Below are positions 17,338-26,389 of a stretch of DNA of 64,000 bases, in pieces. This DNA comes from Arminella tubonensis. GTDB taxonomy: Bacteria; Pseudomonadota; Alphaproteobacteria; Rhizobiales; Rhizobiaceae. The notes below the pieces were generated by a model, which was not told the origin of the DNA, made no database searches, and was given only the letters and a program-made list of their open reading frames with translations. The first letter of the stretch is position 1. Each line of letters begins with the position of its first letter. The position numbers were made by a program, and so were the translations under genes. The stretch is from positions 81,348 to 145,347 of the forward strand of contig NZ_PCDP01000002.1 in the NCBI RefSeq assembly GCF_003240585.1. The letters are read 5' to 3'.

Positions 17338-18434
17338 ATGCCCAACTTATTCGACCAGTTCGCGCTGAAAGGTGTCACACTGCGAAACCGTATCGCGGTT
17401 TCCCCCATGTGCCAGTACTCCGCGATCGATGGCGTCCCCAACGACTGGCACCATGTTCATCTCGCAAGCTTGGCGCGTGGTGGCGCGGGCCTCGTCAACG
17501 TCGAAGCCACCGCCGTCTCGCGGGAGGGCCGGATCACACCGGGCTGCACCGGTCTTTGGAACGATGAGCAGGCCGAGGCCTTTGCACCGATCGTCGCGAG
17601 CATCGAAAGGCCGGCGCCGTCGCGGGTATCCAGATCGGCCATGCCGGCCGCAAGGCCAGCGCCAACCGGCCCTGGGAAGGCGACGATCATATCGCCGACA
17701 ATGATCCGCGCGGCTGGGACACCATAGCGCCATCCGCCATTGCATTCGGGGGCGGCCTGCGGAAGGTGCCACGAGCGATGACGAAAGCGGACATAAATCG
17801 CGTTCGTGGCGATTTTGTCTCTGCCGCGATCCGCGCGCGCGACGTTGGATTCCGCTGGCTCGTGTTGCATTTTGCCCATGGCTATCTCGGCCAAAGCTTC
17901 TTCTCGTCGCATTCGAATAAGCGCGACGACGAATATGGCGGCAGTGCCGATAACCGCGGGCGCTTTCTCCTCGAGACCCTAGCAGCCGTTCGTGGGGTCT
18001 GGCCCGAGGATCGTCCGCTGGCGGCTCGCTTCGGCGTGATCGAGTTTGACGGCCGTGACGACGAAACCCTGCAGGACGCGATCGATCTTGTGGGGAAATT
18101 CAAGGTAGCCGGTCTCAACTTCATCGATGCCAGCCTCGGCTTCTCGACCCCGGCCGCCAATATTCCCTGGGGCCCGGGGTTCATCGCGCCATACGCCGAA
18201 CGGATTCGGAAAGCCACCGGCCTCCCCGGCTCGGCGAGCTGGAACATTACTCAGCCGGAGCAAGCGGACGAGCTCATCCGCAGCGGACAACTCGACCTGG
18301 TGATGATCGGCAAAGCGATGCTCGCGGATCCGCATTGGCCATACTCAGCCGCACGCAAGCTCGGCGCCGAGCGACCGTCGTGGACATTACCGGCCCCCTA
18401 CGCACATTGGCTCGCATCCTACCGCGCGGCCTGA
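17338..18434 (+). pseudogene. NADH:flavin oxidoreductase (old yellow enzyme, YqjM type), one frameshift
   Basis: OYE-family flavoenzyme of about 365 residues broken by a single indel. The first frame (17338-17610) has RIAVSPMCQYSA with the YqjM-type Cys and Tyr. The second (to 18434) has IQIGHAGRKAS, HFAHGYLGQSF and DDEYGGS, plus the C-terminal phosphate-binding IGKAMLADP. The shift lies at about 17607, where GAAAGGCC would need a fourth A to read IEKAGAV. All catalytic residues otherwise remain, so this is either a fresh pseudogene or a sequencing error in an A-run. GAGGAG precedes the ATG. It follows the truncated SDR on the same strand. Confidence 0.75.
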
Positions 18435-18440
18435 ATGATC

Positions 18441-18468
18441 GGGGCCTTCGACATTGTTCGAAGGCCCC
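18441..18468 (+). terminator. Terminator after the OYE gene
   Basis: Eleven-base stem GGGGCCTTCGA/TCGAAGGCCCC with a six-base loop, seven bases after the stop codon. It is followed by a weak T-rich end (GCTTTC). Confidence 0.7.
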
Positions 18469-18561
18469 GCTTTCTGGAGTTCGATGTTCCAGACGCCGTT
18501 CGAGTTCAGCGCGAAGGAATGGTCCGATCTCGGCGAGACGCTGACTGAAGAAAAGCGCCGG

Positions 18562-18840
18562 CTACGGTGAATTCTGCCCGTAGGATGTCACCAGCCGGTC
18601 GAACAGCCGCCGGCTCAATCGGTCGCTCGTCGTCTTGCCGGTCTTCGCCGGTTGCGCATCCTCGCTGATCAGGATCGCCACCATCCTATCGGCTTCCTTG
18701 CCGGGCAACTGCGGTGCCACGGCGATCAAGCGCAATGCGGGGCGGGACAGCTCGGCAAAGATCCAGAGCCGCGGCGGCGCTGCGCGCATAGGCAAGTTGG
18801 CAGCCGTCGCGCCAGGCCTCTGCCCTGCTAGGTCAAAATC
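18562..18840 (-). pseudogene. Decayed coding remnant, possibly DUF1403 C-terminus
   Basis: Minus-strand frame with RMVAILISEDAQPAK and TSDRLSRRLFDRLV, which resembles the C-terminal end of DUF1403 proteins found on rhizobial plasmids, then a stop at 18562. The upstream part of the frame is not convincing. The rest of 18469-19052 holds a 28-codon frame (MFQTPFEFSAKEW) at 18484 and nothing else I can support. Confidence 0.25.
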
Positions 18841-19052
18841 GGGTGCCGAGTTTCGGCTTAACGCTTCAATTGAAATCGGGACGTAAAAAGCCACACACAG
18901 CCAGCGCGGTTCGGCGTCCTGATGTTCAGGTCTGGAGCCGAATGCTATCCATTTGCTTCGTAGATGAATATTCTCCATCTGGAAGTCAATCGATAGTTTG
19001 CTTCGTCTATCGGCTGATCACCTAATATTGCTTCACCATGAAGAATTCGACG

Positions 19053-19817
19053 CTACATACGATCCCGGCCTCGGAATCTCCGCTGATAGGCGGGATCGTA
19101 GAGCGAACTTTCCTGAAAGTCATTGGTGCCCAGCGACGGACCGACGAAGATGATGGCAGTTCGCTCGATCGGCTCCGCCGCCACCTTCGCTTCTATATCA
19201 GCAAGTGACCCTCGGATAATGCGTTCGTCCGGCCAGGAAGCCTTGACGACGACGGCGACCGGACAATCCGCTCCGTAAAGCGGCGCCAGCTCATCGACGA
19301 CCTGCCCGAGCGCGTGGATCGCCAGGTGAATAGCCAGCGTTGAGCCAGTCGCTCCAAATTTGGCCAAGGATTCGTTTACTGGCATTGGTGACGCCCGTCC
19401 GGAAACACGCGTCAAAACAAGGCTTTGGGCAATGGCCGGAATTGTCAGTTCACGACCAAGTGCAGCTGCAGCCGCCGCAAAGGCCGGAACACCTGGCGTG
19501 AGCGTATAGGCGATCCCGTGCTTTTCCAGCCGGCGTATCTGTTCGGCAACGGCGCTCCAGACGGAAAGATCACCGGAGTGAAGCCGCGCGATGTCTTCGC
19601 TGGATGCTTCAGCCTTCAGATATTCCGCTTCTATCTCGTCGAGCGACATCGGTGCCGTGTCGATGATCCGCGCACCTGGCGGGCAATATTGCAGCAGATC
19701 CGGCGATACGATCGAACCGGCATAGAGACAGACTGGACAGGCAGCGATCAGGTCGCGACCGCGCACGGTAATAAGGTCCGCGGCACCTGGGCCGGCACCG
19801 ATAAAATTCACCGTCAT
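19053..19817 (-). CDS. cobM: Precorrin-4 C11-methyltransferase
   Basis: 254-residue SAM-dependent tetrapyrrole methylase. The N-terminal [18 protein letters not shown] glycine loop and the [18 protein letters not shown] segment mark the CobM/CbiF group, as does the [11 protein letters not shown] loop. The enzyme methylates precorrin-4 at C-11 in the aerobic cobalamin pathway. It is the last gene of the minus-strand cob run, 16 bases after cobL. Length and motifs are complete. The reading frame ends about 480 bases before the OYE terminator region on the other strand. Confidence 0.93.
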   Translation of the reverse strand: MTVNFIGAGPGAADLITVRGRDLIAACPVCLYAGSIVSPDLLQYCPPGARIIDTAPMSLDEIEAEYLKAEASSEDIARLHSGDLSVWSAVAEQIRRLEKHGIAYTLTPGVPAFAAAAAALGRELTIPAIAQSLVLTRVSGRASPMPVNESLAKFGATGSTLAIHLAIHALGQVVDELAPLYGADCPVAVVVKASWPDERIIRGSLADIEAKVAAEPIERTAIIFVGPSLGTNDFQESSLYDPAYQRRFRGRDRM

Positions 19818-19833
19818 TCGCTTCTTTTCCCTC

Positions 19834-21066
19834 TTAAGGCTTGATCCAGGACCATTGCGTCACAGGCATTGCCGGGCGCCATCCGGTCATGGTTCCGACC
19901 GGAACCGCCCGCGCGATATCGATGCGGATCAGGGACCCTCCCCGCTTCGCCTGCTCCGCGAGAAGCAGCGCTTCCATTTCCGTCGTGACGGCGTTGGCTA
20001 CAAGCCGGCCACCAACCCGCAACGCTGAAATTGCGGTGTCCACGACGCCCGGATGGCTGCCTCCGCCGCCAATGAAGATCGCATCAGGCACTGAAAGGCC
20101 CGCTAGCGTTCCTGGCGCTTCACCTTCGACGATGACAAGTCCAGGGACACCTAGACTACAGGCGTTCCGCCGTATGCGTGCCGCACGTTCGGCCGACATC
20201 TCGATTGCGATTGCCCGCATGGACGGGTCGGCCAGCATCCATTCGATACCGATGGAGCCGGACCCGGCGCCGATATCCCATAGAAGTTCGCCGTGCCGCG
20301 GCGAAAGCGACGACAGCGTGATGGCGCGGATTTCGCGCTTGGTTATCTGTCCATCATGTTCGAAAAGCGCATCGGAAAAGCCCGTTGCGAAGGGCAGAAT
20401 GCGGGCCCCCGCGTCGGAAATAACATCGATGGCGCAAACGTTTAGCGGATTTATATCCCTCAGCGAAAATTCTTCAGCTTTTTGCGAGGAAAGACGCTCC
20501 CGCGGGCCACCCAAGGCCTCCAACACGGTGACCTGCGACGACCCAAAGCCGGCTTCGACGAGCAAACTCGCAAGTTGGGCAGGTCCTTGACCATCCGAAG
20601 TCAACACCAGGATTTTTCGGCCTTTATGGAGATATGGGCGGACCAGATCGAGCGGTCGCCCATGCAACGAAACGGTGGCTACAGTCTGCAAGGGCCAGCC
20701 AAGGCGTGCAGCAGCCTGGCTGAACGAGGATGCAGCCGGGATGACCTTCATCTCTTCGCAAGCGACAAACCGCGCCAGGGTGGCACCTACGCCGTATAAA
20801 AACGGGTCTCCGGACGCGAGGACCACCGTTGGCATGCCGCGGCGTGCCAGGATAAGATCAATTGACCGTTCGAATGGACTGAGCCAGCTTTGCGCTTGGC
20901 CGGTCATCAATTTTGCGACAAGCTCAATATGTCGAGTACCACCAAAGAGGACCGGGGCGCGGGAGATCAGGTTCTTGGCTTCGTCGCCAAGTCCGACTGG
21001 ACCGTCCTCGCCAAGGCCGATAACAGTGAGCCATCGTTGTGGGGTAGCAAAAGGCGTCTCAGGCAT
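19834..21066 (-). CDS. cobL: Precorrin-6Y C5,15-methyltransferase (decarboxylating)
   Basis: 410-residue bifunctional enzyme. The N-terminal CbiE-like methylase half (about 1-210) has [14 protein letters not shown] and [12 protein letters not shown]. The C-terminal CbiT-like half (about 215-410) has [16 protein letters not shown], a SAM-binding motif, and [11 protein letters not shown]. It methylates C-5 and C-15 of precorrin-6Y and decarboxylates the acetate at C-12. ATG 21066 is chosen over the longer frame from 21231 because the protein begins [17 protein letters not shown], as in homologues. That ATG overlaps the start codon of the divergent cobK inside a single CATG. Confidence 0.93.
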   Translation of the reverse strand: MPETPFATPQRWLTVIGLGEDGPVGLGDEAKNLISRAPVLFGGTRHIELVAKLMTGQAQSWLSPFERSIDLILARRGMPTVVLASGDPFLYGVGATLARFVACEEMKVIPAASSFSQAAARLGWPLQTVATVSLHGRPLDLVRPYLHKGRKILVLTSDGQGPAQLASLLVEAGFGSSQVTVLEALGGPRERLSSQKAEEFSLRDINPLNVCAIDVISDAGARILPFATGFSDALFEHDGQITKREIRAITLSSLSPRHGELLWDIGAGSGSIGIEWMLADPSMRAIAIEMSAERAARIRRNACSLGVPGLVIVEGEAPGTLAGLSVPDAIFIGGGGSHPGVVDTAISALRVGGRLVANAVTTEMEALLLAEQAKRGGSLIRIDIARAVPVGTMTGWRPAMPVTQWSWIKP

Positions 21067-21835
21067 GGGCAGGACCCGTATTCTTATCCTCGGCGGCACG
21101 ACCGAGGCGCGTGCGCTTGGGGAAGCCATTGCGCCACGTTTCGATTTCGATGTGATGCTCTCGCTTGCCGGTCGGACTGCGGATCCCCTGCCATTGCCCG
21201 TTCCTGTTCGTCTTGGCGGTTTCGGCGGCATCTACGGCCTTGCAACCTTTGTCAAGCAGCAACGAATCGACCTGTTGATCGACGCGACCCATCCCTTTGC
21301 CAATAGGATATCCGCAAACGCAGCGGCGGCTGCCAAAATCGCCAATGTGCCGGTATTCGCCTTGCGACGCGATGCCTGGACACCTGTCAAAGGCGACCGA
21401 TGGCAGTCGGTCGAGACCGTGCAGTCGGCTGTATCGGCGCTTGGTCAGTCTCCCCGCCGCGTCTTTCTGGCAATCGGTCGCCAGGAGGCACACGCGGCCG
21501 ACGCCGCACCGATCCATCACTATCTTGTCCGCAGCGTCGACGCCGTCGATCCACCGCTGCTGGCACCTGATGTGAACTATCTTCTCGCCAGGGGTCCGTT
21601 CGAGCTCAACGGGGAACTGCGACTGCTGCGGGATAATCGCATCGACGTCATCATCACAAAGAACAGCGGCGGCGCCGCAACCTATGCCAAGATCGAGGCT
21701 GCTCGCCTGCTCGGTATCGAGGTGATGATGGTCGAGCGTGCCAGCGCTGCCGATGTGCCTTCTGTCGGGACCGTGGAGGCTGCGCTGCGCCATATCGATC
21801 ACCTCGTCGCGGCTGCGATGAAGCGCGGAGTGTAG
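21065..21835 (+). CDS. cobK: Precorrin-6A reductase
   Basis: 256-residue NAD(P)H-dependent reductase converting precorrin-6A to dihydroprecorrin-6Y. Diagnostic segments are ILILGGTTEARALGEAI at the start, DLLIDATHPFANRISANA, FLAIGRQEAHA and DVIITKNSGGAATYAKIEAA near the C-terminus. It is the only cob gene here on the plus strand. Its start codon overlaps that of cobL in the palindrome CATG, and its last 37 bases overlap the 3' end of cobJ. Any cobK promoter must lie inside cobL, and its whole mRNA is antisense-adjacent to the cob operon transcript. Confidence 0.93.
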   Translation: MGRTRILILGGTTEARALGEAIAPRFDFDVMLSLAGRTADPLPLPVPVRLGGFGGIYGLATFVKQQRIDLLIDATHPFANRISANAAAAAKIANVPVFALRRDAWTPVKGDRWQSVETVQSAVSALGQSPRRVFLAIGRQEAHAADAAPIHHYLVRSVDAVDPPLLAPDVNYLLARGPFELNGELRLLRDNRIDVIITKNSGGAATYAKIEAARLLGIEVMMVERASAADVPSVGTVEAALRHIDHLVAAAMKRGV

Positions 21836-22563
21836 ACGAGATCGCCTCTCCCCAAACGGTGAATGATGCGCGTCTCGGCTGATCCAATGATGACGCATGT
21901 CGCCATATCGGCAGTTGATGCCTCCGCGTCCCTAAGCCGACTAACAGTAATCCGCTCGTCCTTACGCCCCGCAGCGCGCCCGAAGATGACGGGGGTTTCC
22001 GCCGGAAGAATTGCACGCAGAATATCGAACGCTTGGGCGAGCTGCCAGGGCCTTGCCTTGCTGATCGGATTATAAAGCGCGATAACCAGACCCGCCTGCG
22101 CCGTCAGCTTGAGCCGATTCTCGATGATATCCCAAGGCTTTAGGTTGTCGGACAAGGAAATCGCGCAGAAATCGTGGCCAAGCGGTGCGCCGATGCGTGC
22201 TGCGACCGCGAGCATCGCCGTGATCCCGGGTACAACGACGAGATCGACGTCTTTCCATGCCTGGGGCCCGTGATCGATCGCCTCACAGACGGCGGCCGCC
22301 ATCGCAAACACGCCGGGATCACCGCCCGAGACGATGCAGACGTTCGCCCCCGCTGCAGCCCGATCCAGCCCTGCCTTCGCCCGATGCAGCTCTTCACGAT
22401 TGTCGGAGATGTTGCGCTTCTGGTCCGGTCGCAGCGACAGGCGGTCGAGATACGGGCGGTAGCCGAAGAATTCAGCCGATCTTTCCACCGCTGATCGCGC
22501 TTCTGGCGTCATCTGGTCCGGGCTACCGGGGCCGGTGCCGATTACAAAGACGCGGCCGCTCAT
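21799..22563 (-). CDS. cobJ: Precorrin-3B C17-methyltransferase
   Basis: 254-residue methylase that contracts the ring while methylating C-17. Family marks are VFVIGTGPGSPDQMTPEA, VCIVSGGDPGVFAMAAAVCE, PGITAMLAVAARIGAPLGHD and FCAISLSDNLKPW. It starts 4 bases inside the end of cobI (ATGA-type overlap) and ends convergent with cobK. No signal of damage. Confidence 0.93.
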   Translation of the reverse strand: MSGRVFVIGTGPGSPDQMTPEARSAVERSAEFFGYRPYLDRLSLRPDQKRNISDNREELHRAKAGLDRAAAGANVCIVSGGDPGVFAMAAAVCEAIDHGPQAWKDVDLVVVPGITAMLAVAARIGAPLGHDFCAISLSDNLKPWDIIENRLKLTAQAGLVIALYNPISKARPWQLAQAFDILRAILPAETPVIFGRAAGRKDERITVSRLRDAEASTADMATCVIIGSAETRIIHRLGRGDLVYTPRFIAAATR

Positions 22564-23297
22564 GACTTTTCTTTCCAGCCGGGAACCAGGATCAGCGAAA
22601 AGTAAGGGGCCTCGCTATCGTCACGCTCCGAAAGCTGTATCATCGCTTCGTTCTTCATCGTGCCGCGCTCGACATACACAGCCTCGCCCAGCCTTCCCGA
22701 CGTTTCAAGCGCCCGCCGGATCTTCGGCAGGTTACGCCCGACTTTCATGATGACGGCAGCCTCGGTGTCGCCAAGACGTCGCGCCAGCTCCGCCTCGGCC
22801 ATGGTGCCGGGAAGCACCGAGAGAACGTCGTCGCCCTGCACGATCGGAACGCCGGCAAGCGACCAGCAGCCCGACATGGCGGTGACGCCAGGGATAACTT
22901 CCGCCGAATACCGCGCCGCGAGCCGCACGTGCAAGTGCATATAAGACCCGTAAAACAGCGGGTCACCCTCGCTGAGAATGGCGACTGTCCGCCCGGCATC
23001 GAGGTGATCGGCGACCGCTTTCGCCGAAGCGTTGTAGAACTCGGCGATCTGGCTCTTGTAGCTATCCTCCCGTGTCTCAATCTCCGTTGTAACAGGATAA
23101 AAGAGCGGCAACAGCGTGACTGTCGGGCTTAAGAGGTGCTCGACGACAGCTCGTCCGTTGCCATTGCGGCCCTGTTTGGCGAAATAGGCGACAACGTCCG
23201 CGCACTTGAGCGCCCTCACCGCCTTGACCGTCAAAAGTTCGGGATCGCCTGGACCGGTGCCGACGCCAATCAACCGCCCGGTTTTACCGGCGGTCAT
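22560..23297 (-). CDS. cobI: Precorrin-2 C20-methyltransferase
   Basis: 245-residue SAM-dependent enzyme methylating precorrin-2 at C-20. Seen in the sequence are LIGVGTGPGDPELLTVKAVR, the SEGDPLFYGSYMHL loop, PGVTAMSGCWSLAGVPI and the C-terminal YVERGTMKNEAM. It overlaps cobH upstream and cobJ downstream by 4 bases each, indicating tight translational coupling. Full length for the family. Confidence 0.93.
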   Translation of the reverse strand: MTAGKTGRLIGVGTGPGDPELLTVKAVRALKCADVVAYFAKQGRNGNGRAVVEHLLSPTVTLLPLFYPVTTEIETREDSYKSQIAEFYNASAKAVADHLDAGRTVAILSEGDPLFYGSYMHLHVRLAARYSAEVIPGVTAMSGCWSLAGVPIVQGDDVLSVLPGTMAEAELARRLGDTEAAVIMKVGRNLPKIRRALETSGRLGEAVYVERGTMKNEAMIQLSERDDSEAPYFSLILVPGWKEKS

Positions 23298-23926
23298 AGG
23301 CCCCGCCTCGCCAAGGCGTTGACGGCGGCTGCGGTGATGGCGCTTCCGCCCAAGCGTCCGCGAACGATCGCATAGGGAACGCCGTAGGAATTTTCGGCCA
23401 GCGCGTCCTTTGATTCCGCCGCGCCGACGAAGCCGACCGGCATGCCGATGATCGCCGCAGGCTTCGGCGCCCCGTCACGCAGCATCTCCAGGAGATGAAA
23501 CAGGGCCGTAGGTGCATTGCCGATCGCAACGATCGCACCGGCCATGCGTCCTCCCCAGAGGTGCGTCGCAGCTGCGGAACGCGTGTTGCCGGTCTGCTTA
23601 GCGAATTCCGCGGTACGAGGGTCGTGCAACGTGCAGATCACTTCGTTTGCAGATGGCAGTCTTGCGCGGGTGACGCCGTGAGCAACCATCTCAGCATCGC
23701 AGAACACCGGTGCGCCGTTGGCAAGCGCTGCTCTCGACACGGCAACGAAGTCGGAGGAAAACTCAAAATACGCCGCTGCTTCGACCAATCCACAAGCATG
23801 GATCATCCGAACGGCAATATCAGCCTCGTCCTCGGAGAACCGGGAAAGATCGGCTTCGCCACGAATAATCGCGAAGGACCGCTCATAGATGGCGTTCCCA
23901 TCGCGGATGTAATCATACTCCGGCAT
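23294..23926 (-). CDS. cobH: Precorrin-8X methylmutase
   Basis: 210-residue enzyme moving the C-11 methyl to C-12 to give hydrogenobyrinate. Conserved pieces are DYIRDGNAIYERSFAIIR at the start, MIHACGLVEAA (containing a His in the position of the catalytic base), VFCDAEMVAHGVTR and IIGMPVGFVGAAESK. It starts two bases after the cobG stop and overlaps cobI by four. Complete. Confidence 0.93.
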   Translation of the reverse strand: MPEYDYIRDGNAIYERSFAIIRGEADLSRFSEDEADIAVRMIHACGLVEAAAYFEFSSDFVAVSRAALANGAPVFCDAEMVAHGVTRARLPSANEVICTLHDPRTAEFAKQTGNTRSAAATHLWGGRMAGAIVAIGNAPTALFHLLEMLRDGAPKPAAIIGMPVGFVGAAESKDALAENSYGVPYAIVRGRLGGSAITAAAVNALARRGL

Positions 23927-23928
23927 TC

Positions 23929-25341
23929 CTACCCCTGTTGCAGCGCTGTAACGATATCGTCGGCGGTCAGCCGTTTAAGGCACCTATTCGCCGATTCGCC
24001 AGCCTCTTTCTTATCATGAACCAATCGAGCAATCCCTCGGAGAGCTGATGGAAGATCATTTGTGCCGATATACGCCAGAGGTGCCGCTGATGCGACCCCG
24101 TTTACGACAAGTCCATAGCCTGTTGGCGTACCAACGACCGTGAGCGCCGCTGGGCTGGGATGCGCGCAGCCCTTCGGGCAACCAGAAAAATGAACCCTGA
24201 TGCTTCCGTCGAGGAACTCTCTGCCCGCGTTGAGCAATTCGGTCGCCGCAGCCTTCGTCTCGTAGAAGCCCGAAGCGCAAGCCCCTGCTCCGGCGCAGGT
24301 CGCGATGTGGCTGGCCGGATCGGCCGGGTCGGCGCAAAGCCCAAAGTTGGCCGCGGCCAACTTTGCCGCCTTCGCCGCGTCTTCGGTTAGGCCGAGCAAT
24401 AGCATCGCGTGCCCAGCGGCCATGCGAACCTCCTTTGCACCATAGCTCCCGACGAGATCGGCAAAGGCAATCAGATCGGCCGCGCGGATCTGACCAAAGC
24501 TCAGTCGCAGGCCCAGCGCCACCCTGCCAGCGGCCAGCCGGTGCAGCCCGACCGGCGATTGCTCGCGTTTCGAATATGTGGGAGGCCCGCCAGCTCGAGA
24601 AAAGAGATGGCCAATCGCCGTGGCATCAAGCTGCCGCCCACGGGCGCGCGGTCCACGGCTCGCTAACACTTTCAGTAAATCGAGAACCGCCGGAACGACG
24701 CGCGCGCACGATATCGTGCCCAGGAACCGGGCACTTCGCCCCGTTCCTCCAATAGCGATAATCCAATCCGGCATCCCGGCGGATGAGCGGACGGCTTTCA
24801 ATCTTATGTCGGCAGACACCGCGTCGAGCCCAAGCAGCCCGCCGCCATCGATGATGATGGCAAGTTTCGGCGCCACCACAAGCGGGGCTTCGAGCGCGAC
24901 AATCGCCTTGCGAAGAGCTGCCGCCATGTCGCGCGCGTCGGCTATCTCTTGCGGATCAATGCCCGAAAGTGGGCCGGTTTCTATTGCCACGCCCGTTTCC
25001 GGTATGATCCGAGCGCGGTCGATGTCCTCCGAAAGTGCCTGTACTGTCTGCGCTTTCAATCCGCGCAGCTGCAAATTGCCGCGCGCGGTGATTTCGATGA
25101 TCCCGTTGCCCCTCCTCGCCGCCGCTTCGGCGAGCAGCCGCATCTGGGAGAGTGTCAGACCGGCCGTCGCCGGACGCAACCGGACGAGGAGCCCGTCTCC
25201 GGTCATCATCGGCGTCGAAAGCGAGGGGCAGGCCCCTCTTGTGTAAGCCGAAGTCGGACTGGGAGTCTCGGAAGAGCAAACGGGGGCAATCCAAGAGCCG
25301 ACACCGGCCTCTCTGATTGTCTGCCCGTTGATGACGGTCAT
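23929..25341 (-). CDS. cobG: Precorrin-3B synthase
   Basis: About 470 residues; a sulfite/nitrite-reductase-like monooxygenase that makes precorrin-3B in aerobic B12 synthesis. The Fe-S/sirohaem-type cysteines are visible as a CAGAGAC pair (CX5C) and a CPKGC pair (CX3C) in the last third. The N-terminal half has GNGIIEITARGNLQLRGL, the substrate-facing ferredoxin-like repeat. ATG 25341 (MTVINGQTIREAG) is preferred to the longer frame starting at 25479. A perfect parS-like palindrome at 24346-24361 lies inside the gene. It follows cobF after 86 bases. Confidence 0.9.
   Translation of the reverse strand: MTVINGQTIREAGVGSWIAPVCSSETPSPTSAYTRGACPSLSTPMMTGDGLLVRLRPATAGLTLSQMRLLAEAAARRGNGIIEITARGNLQLRGLKAQTVQALSEDIDRARIIPETGVAIETGPLSGIDPQEIADARDMAAALRKAIVALEAPLVVAPKLAIIIDGGGLLGLDAVSADIRLKAVRSSAGMPDWIIAIGGTGRSARFLGTISCARVVPAVLDLLKVLASRGPRARGRQLDATAIGHLFSRAGGPPTYSKREQSPVGLHRLAAGRVALGLRLSFGQIRAADLIAFADLVGSYGAKEVRMAAGHAMLLLGLTEDAAKAAKLAAANFGLCADPADPASHIATCAGAGACASGFYETKAAATELLNAGREFLDGSIRVHFSGCPKGCAHPSPAALTVVGTPTGYGLVVNGVASAAPLAYIGTNDLPSALRGIARLVHDKKEAGESANRCLKRLTADDIVTALQQG
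24346..24361. promoter_or_regulatory. parS-like palindrome inside cobG
   Basis: GTTGGCCGCGGCCAAC, a perfect match to the repABC parS pattern GTT-N4-GC-N4-AAC. The palindrome extends to 24 bases here (24342-24365). The same 18-base sequence occurs in repB at 27644-27661. Confidence 0.55.
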
Positions 25342-25427
25342 GCGAACACCCTTCCTCGAAATCTCCTTACATGATCCCACCGACCTGGCAAACACTTTGA
25401 CCATTTCGGCGAAGGAAGGCGCGCGGT

Positions 25428-26198
25428 CTATTCCTCGAAGTCGTGACCCTTCCGCAAGAGATAGATATCCATGATCCATCCATGCCGGGCCCGCGCCGCC
25501 GCGCGCGTGGCAATAATCTCGTTTGAAACGTCGGCCAGACGCCCGGCGATCAGGATCTCATCCGACGTTCCGACATAGGCTCCCCAATAGATGTAAGCGT
25601 CCGGATCGTTAATTTTCGCAAACGCCTGCTCTCCGTCAAGCATGACGACAGCACTATCTGCAAGCCCAGGAAAGCTTTCCGCAAGCCGCCGCCCCGTGGT
25701 GATCTGGACGGATTTGCCGACGAGATTAAGCGGAATCCTGTGGCTGGCCGTCAAGGCCTGGATGCTGGTGATCCCGGGAATCACACTGTAATCGAACGCC
25801 ACATGGCCCCGCTGCTTGACACGCTCGATGATCCGGATCGTGCTGTCGTAAAGGCCCGGATCGCCCCAGACCAAAAATGCCGCAGTGCCACTATCCGGGA
25901 TGCTTTCGATCAAAAGGTGCTCATAGGTCGAGGCGATGCCGGCATGCCAGGCGTCGACGCTTTGCGTATAGCTGCGCTCGAAGGTGTCGCGGCTGCTCAC
26001 GGCATAGTCGATGATTTTGACGCCGACAGCATTTATGTATCGCGTGCAGATATCTTTCCTGACATCGGCAAGCTTGGCTTTTGCTTCTCCCTTCGAGGGC
26101 ACGAAGACGACGTCAACCTTGTTCAAAGCGTTGATCGCCTGAACCGTCATATGCTCCGGATTGCCGGACCCGATACCGATGATGTAGAGATGTTTCAC
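25428..26198 (-). CDS. cobF: Precorrin-6A synthase (deacetylating)
   Basis: 256-residue methylase that adds the C-1 methyl and extrudes acetate. It is typical of the aerobic pathway only. Motifs are LYIIGIGSGNPEHMTVQAIN, FLVWGDPGLYDSTIRI, VIPGITSIQALTASHRIPLN and the C-terminal HGWIMDIYLLRKG. It is the first gene of the minus-strand cob run. Its 5' end faces repA across 191 bases, which must hold both promoters. I looked for a cobalamin riboswitch B12-box there and see none. Confidence 0.93.
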   Translation of the reverse strand: MKHLYIIGIGSGNPEHMTVQAINALNKVDVVFVPSKGEAKAKLADVRKDICTRYINAVGVKIIDYAVSSRDTFERSYTQSVDAWHAGIASTYEHLLIESIPDSGTAAFLVWGDPGLYDSTIRIIERVKQRGHVAFDYSVIPGITSIQALTASHRIPLNLVGKSVQITTGRRLAESFPGLADSAVVMLDGEQAFAKINDPDAYIYWGAYVGTSDEILIAGRLADVSNEIIATRAAARARHGWIMDIYLLRKGHDFEE

Positions 26199-26389
26199 GG
26201 ACAGACCCTCGTCTCAATTGCTGTTTGCAGCAAGCTCGCGCAGATTTCAAGAGCCGCTCGCCCCGCCCCAACTGCGTCTGGGACGTCAATTTGGCCCTGA
26301 AGACAGGCTATATTGCTGCCAATCCCGAATCGTGTCATTTTCAATACGCTTTTTGACGATATGCTGACAAAAAAGCGCATCGAAAAGGA

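Noticed and set aside
26195..26380. Minus-strand 61-residue frame upstream of cobF (MTRFGIGSNIACLQ) as a cobE-like gene
   Set aside because: Similarity to CobE is not convincing, and the stretch must hold the cobF and repA promoters.
26199..26389. Cobalamin riboswitch before the cob operon
   Set aside because: I looked for a B12-box-like sequence on the minus strand and found none.
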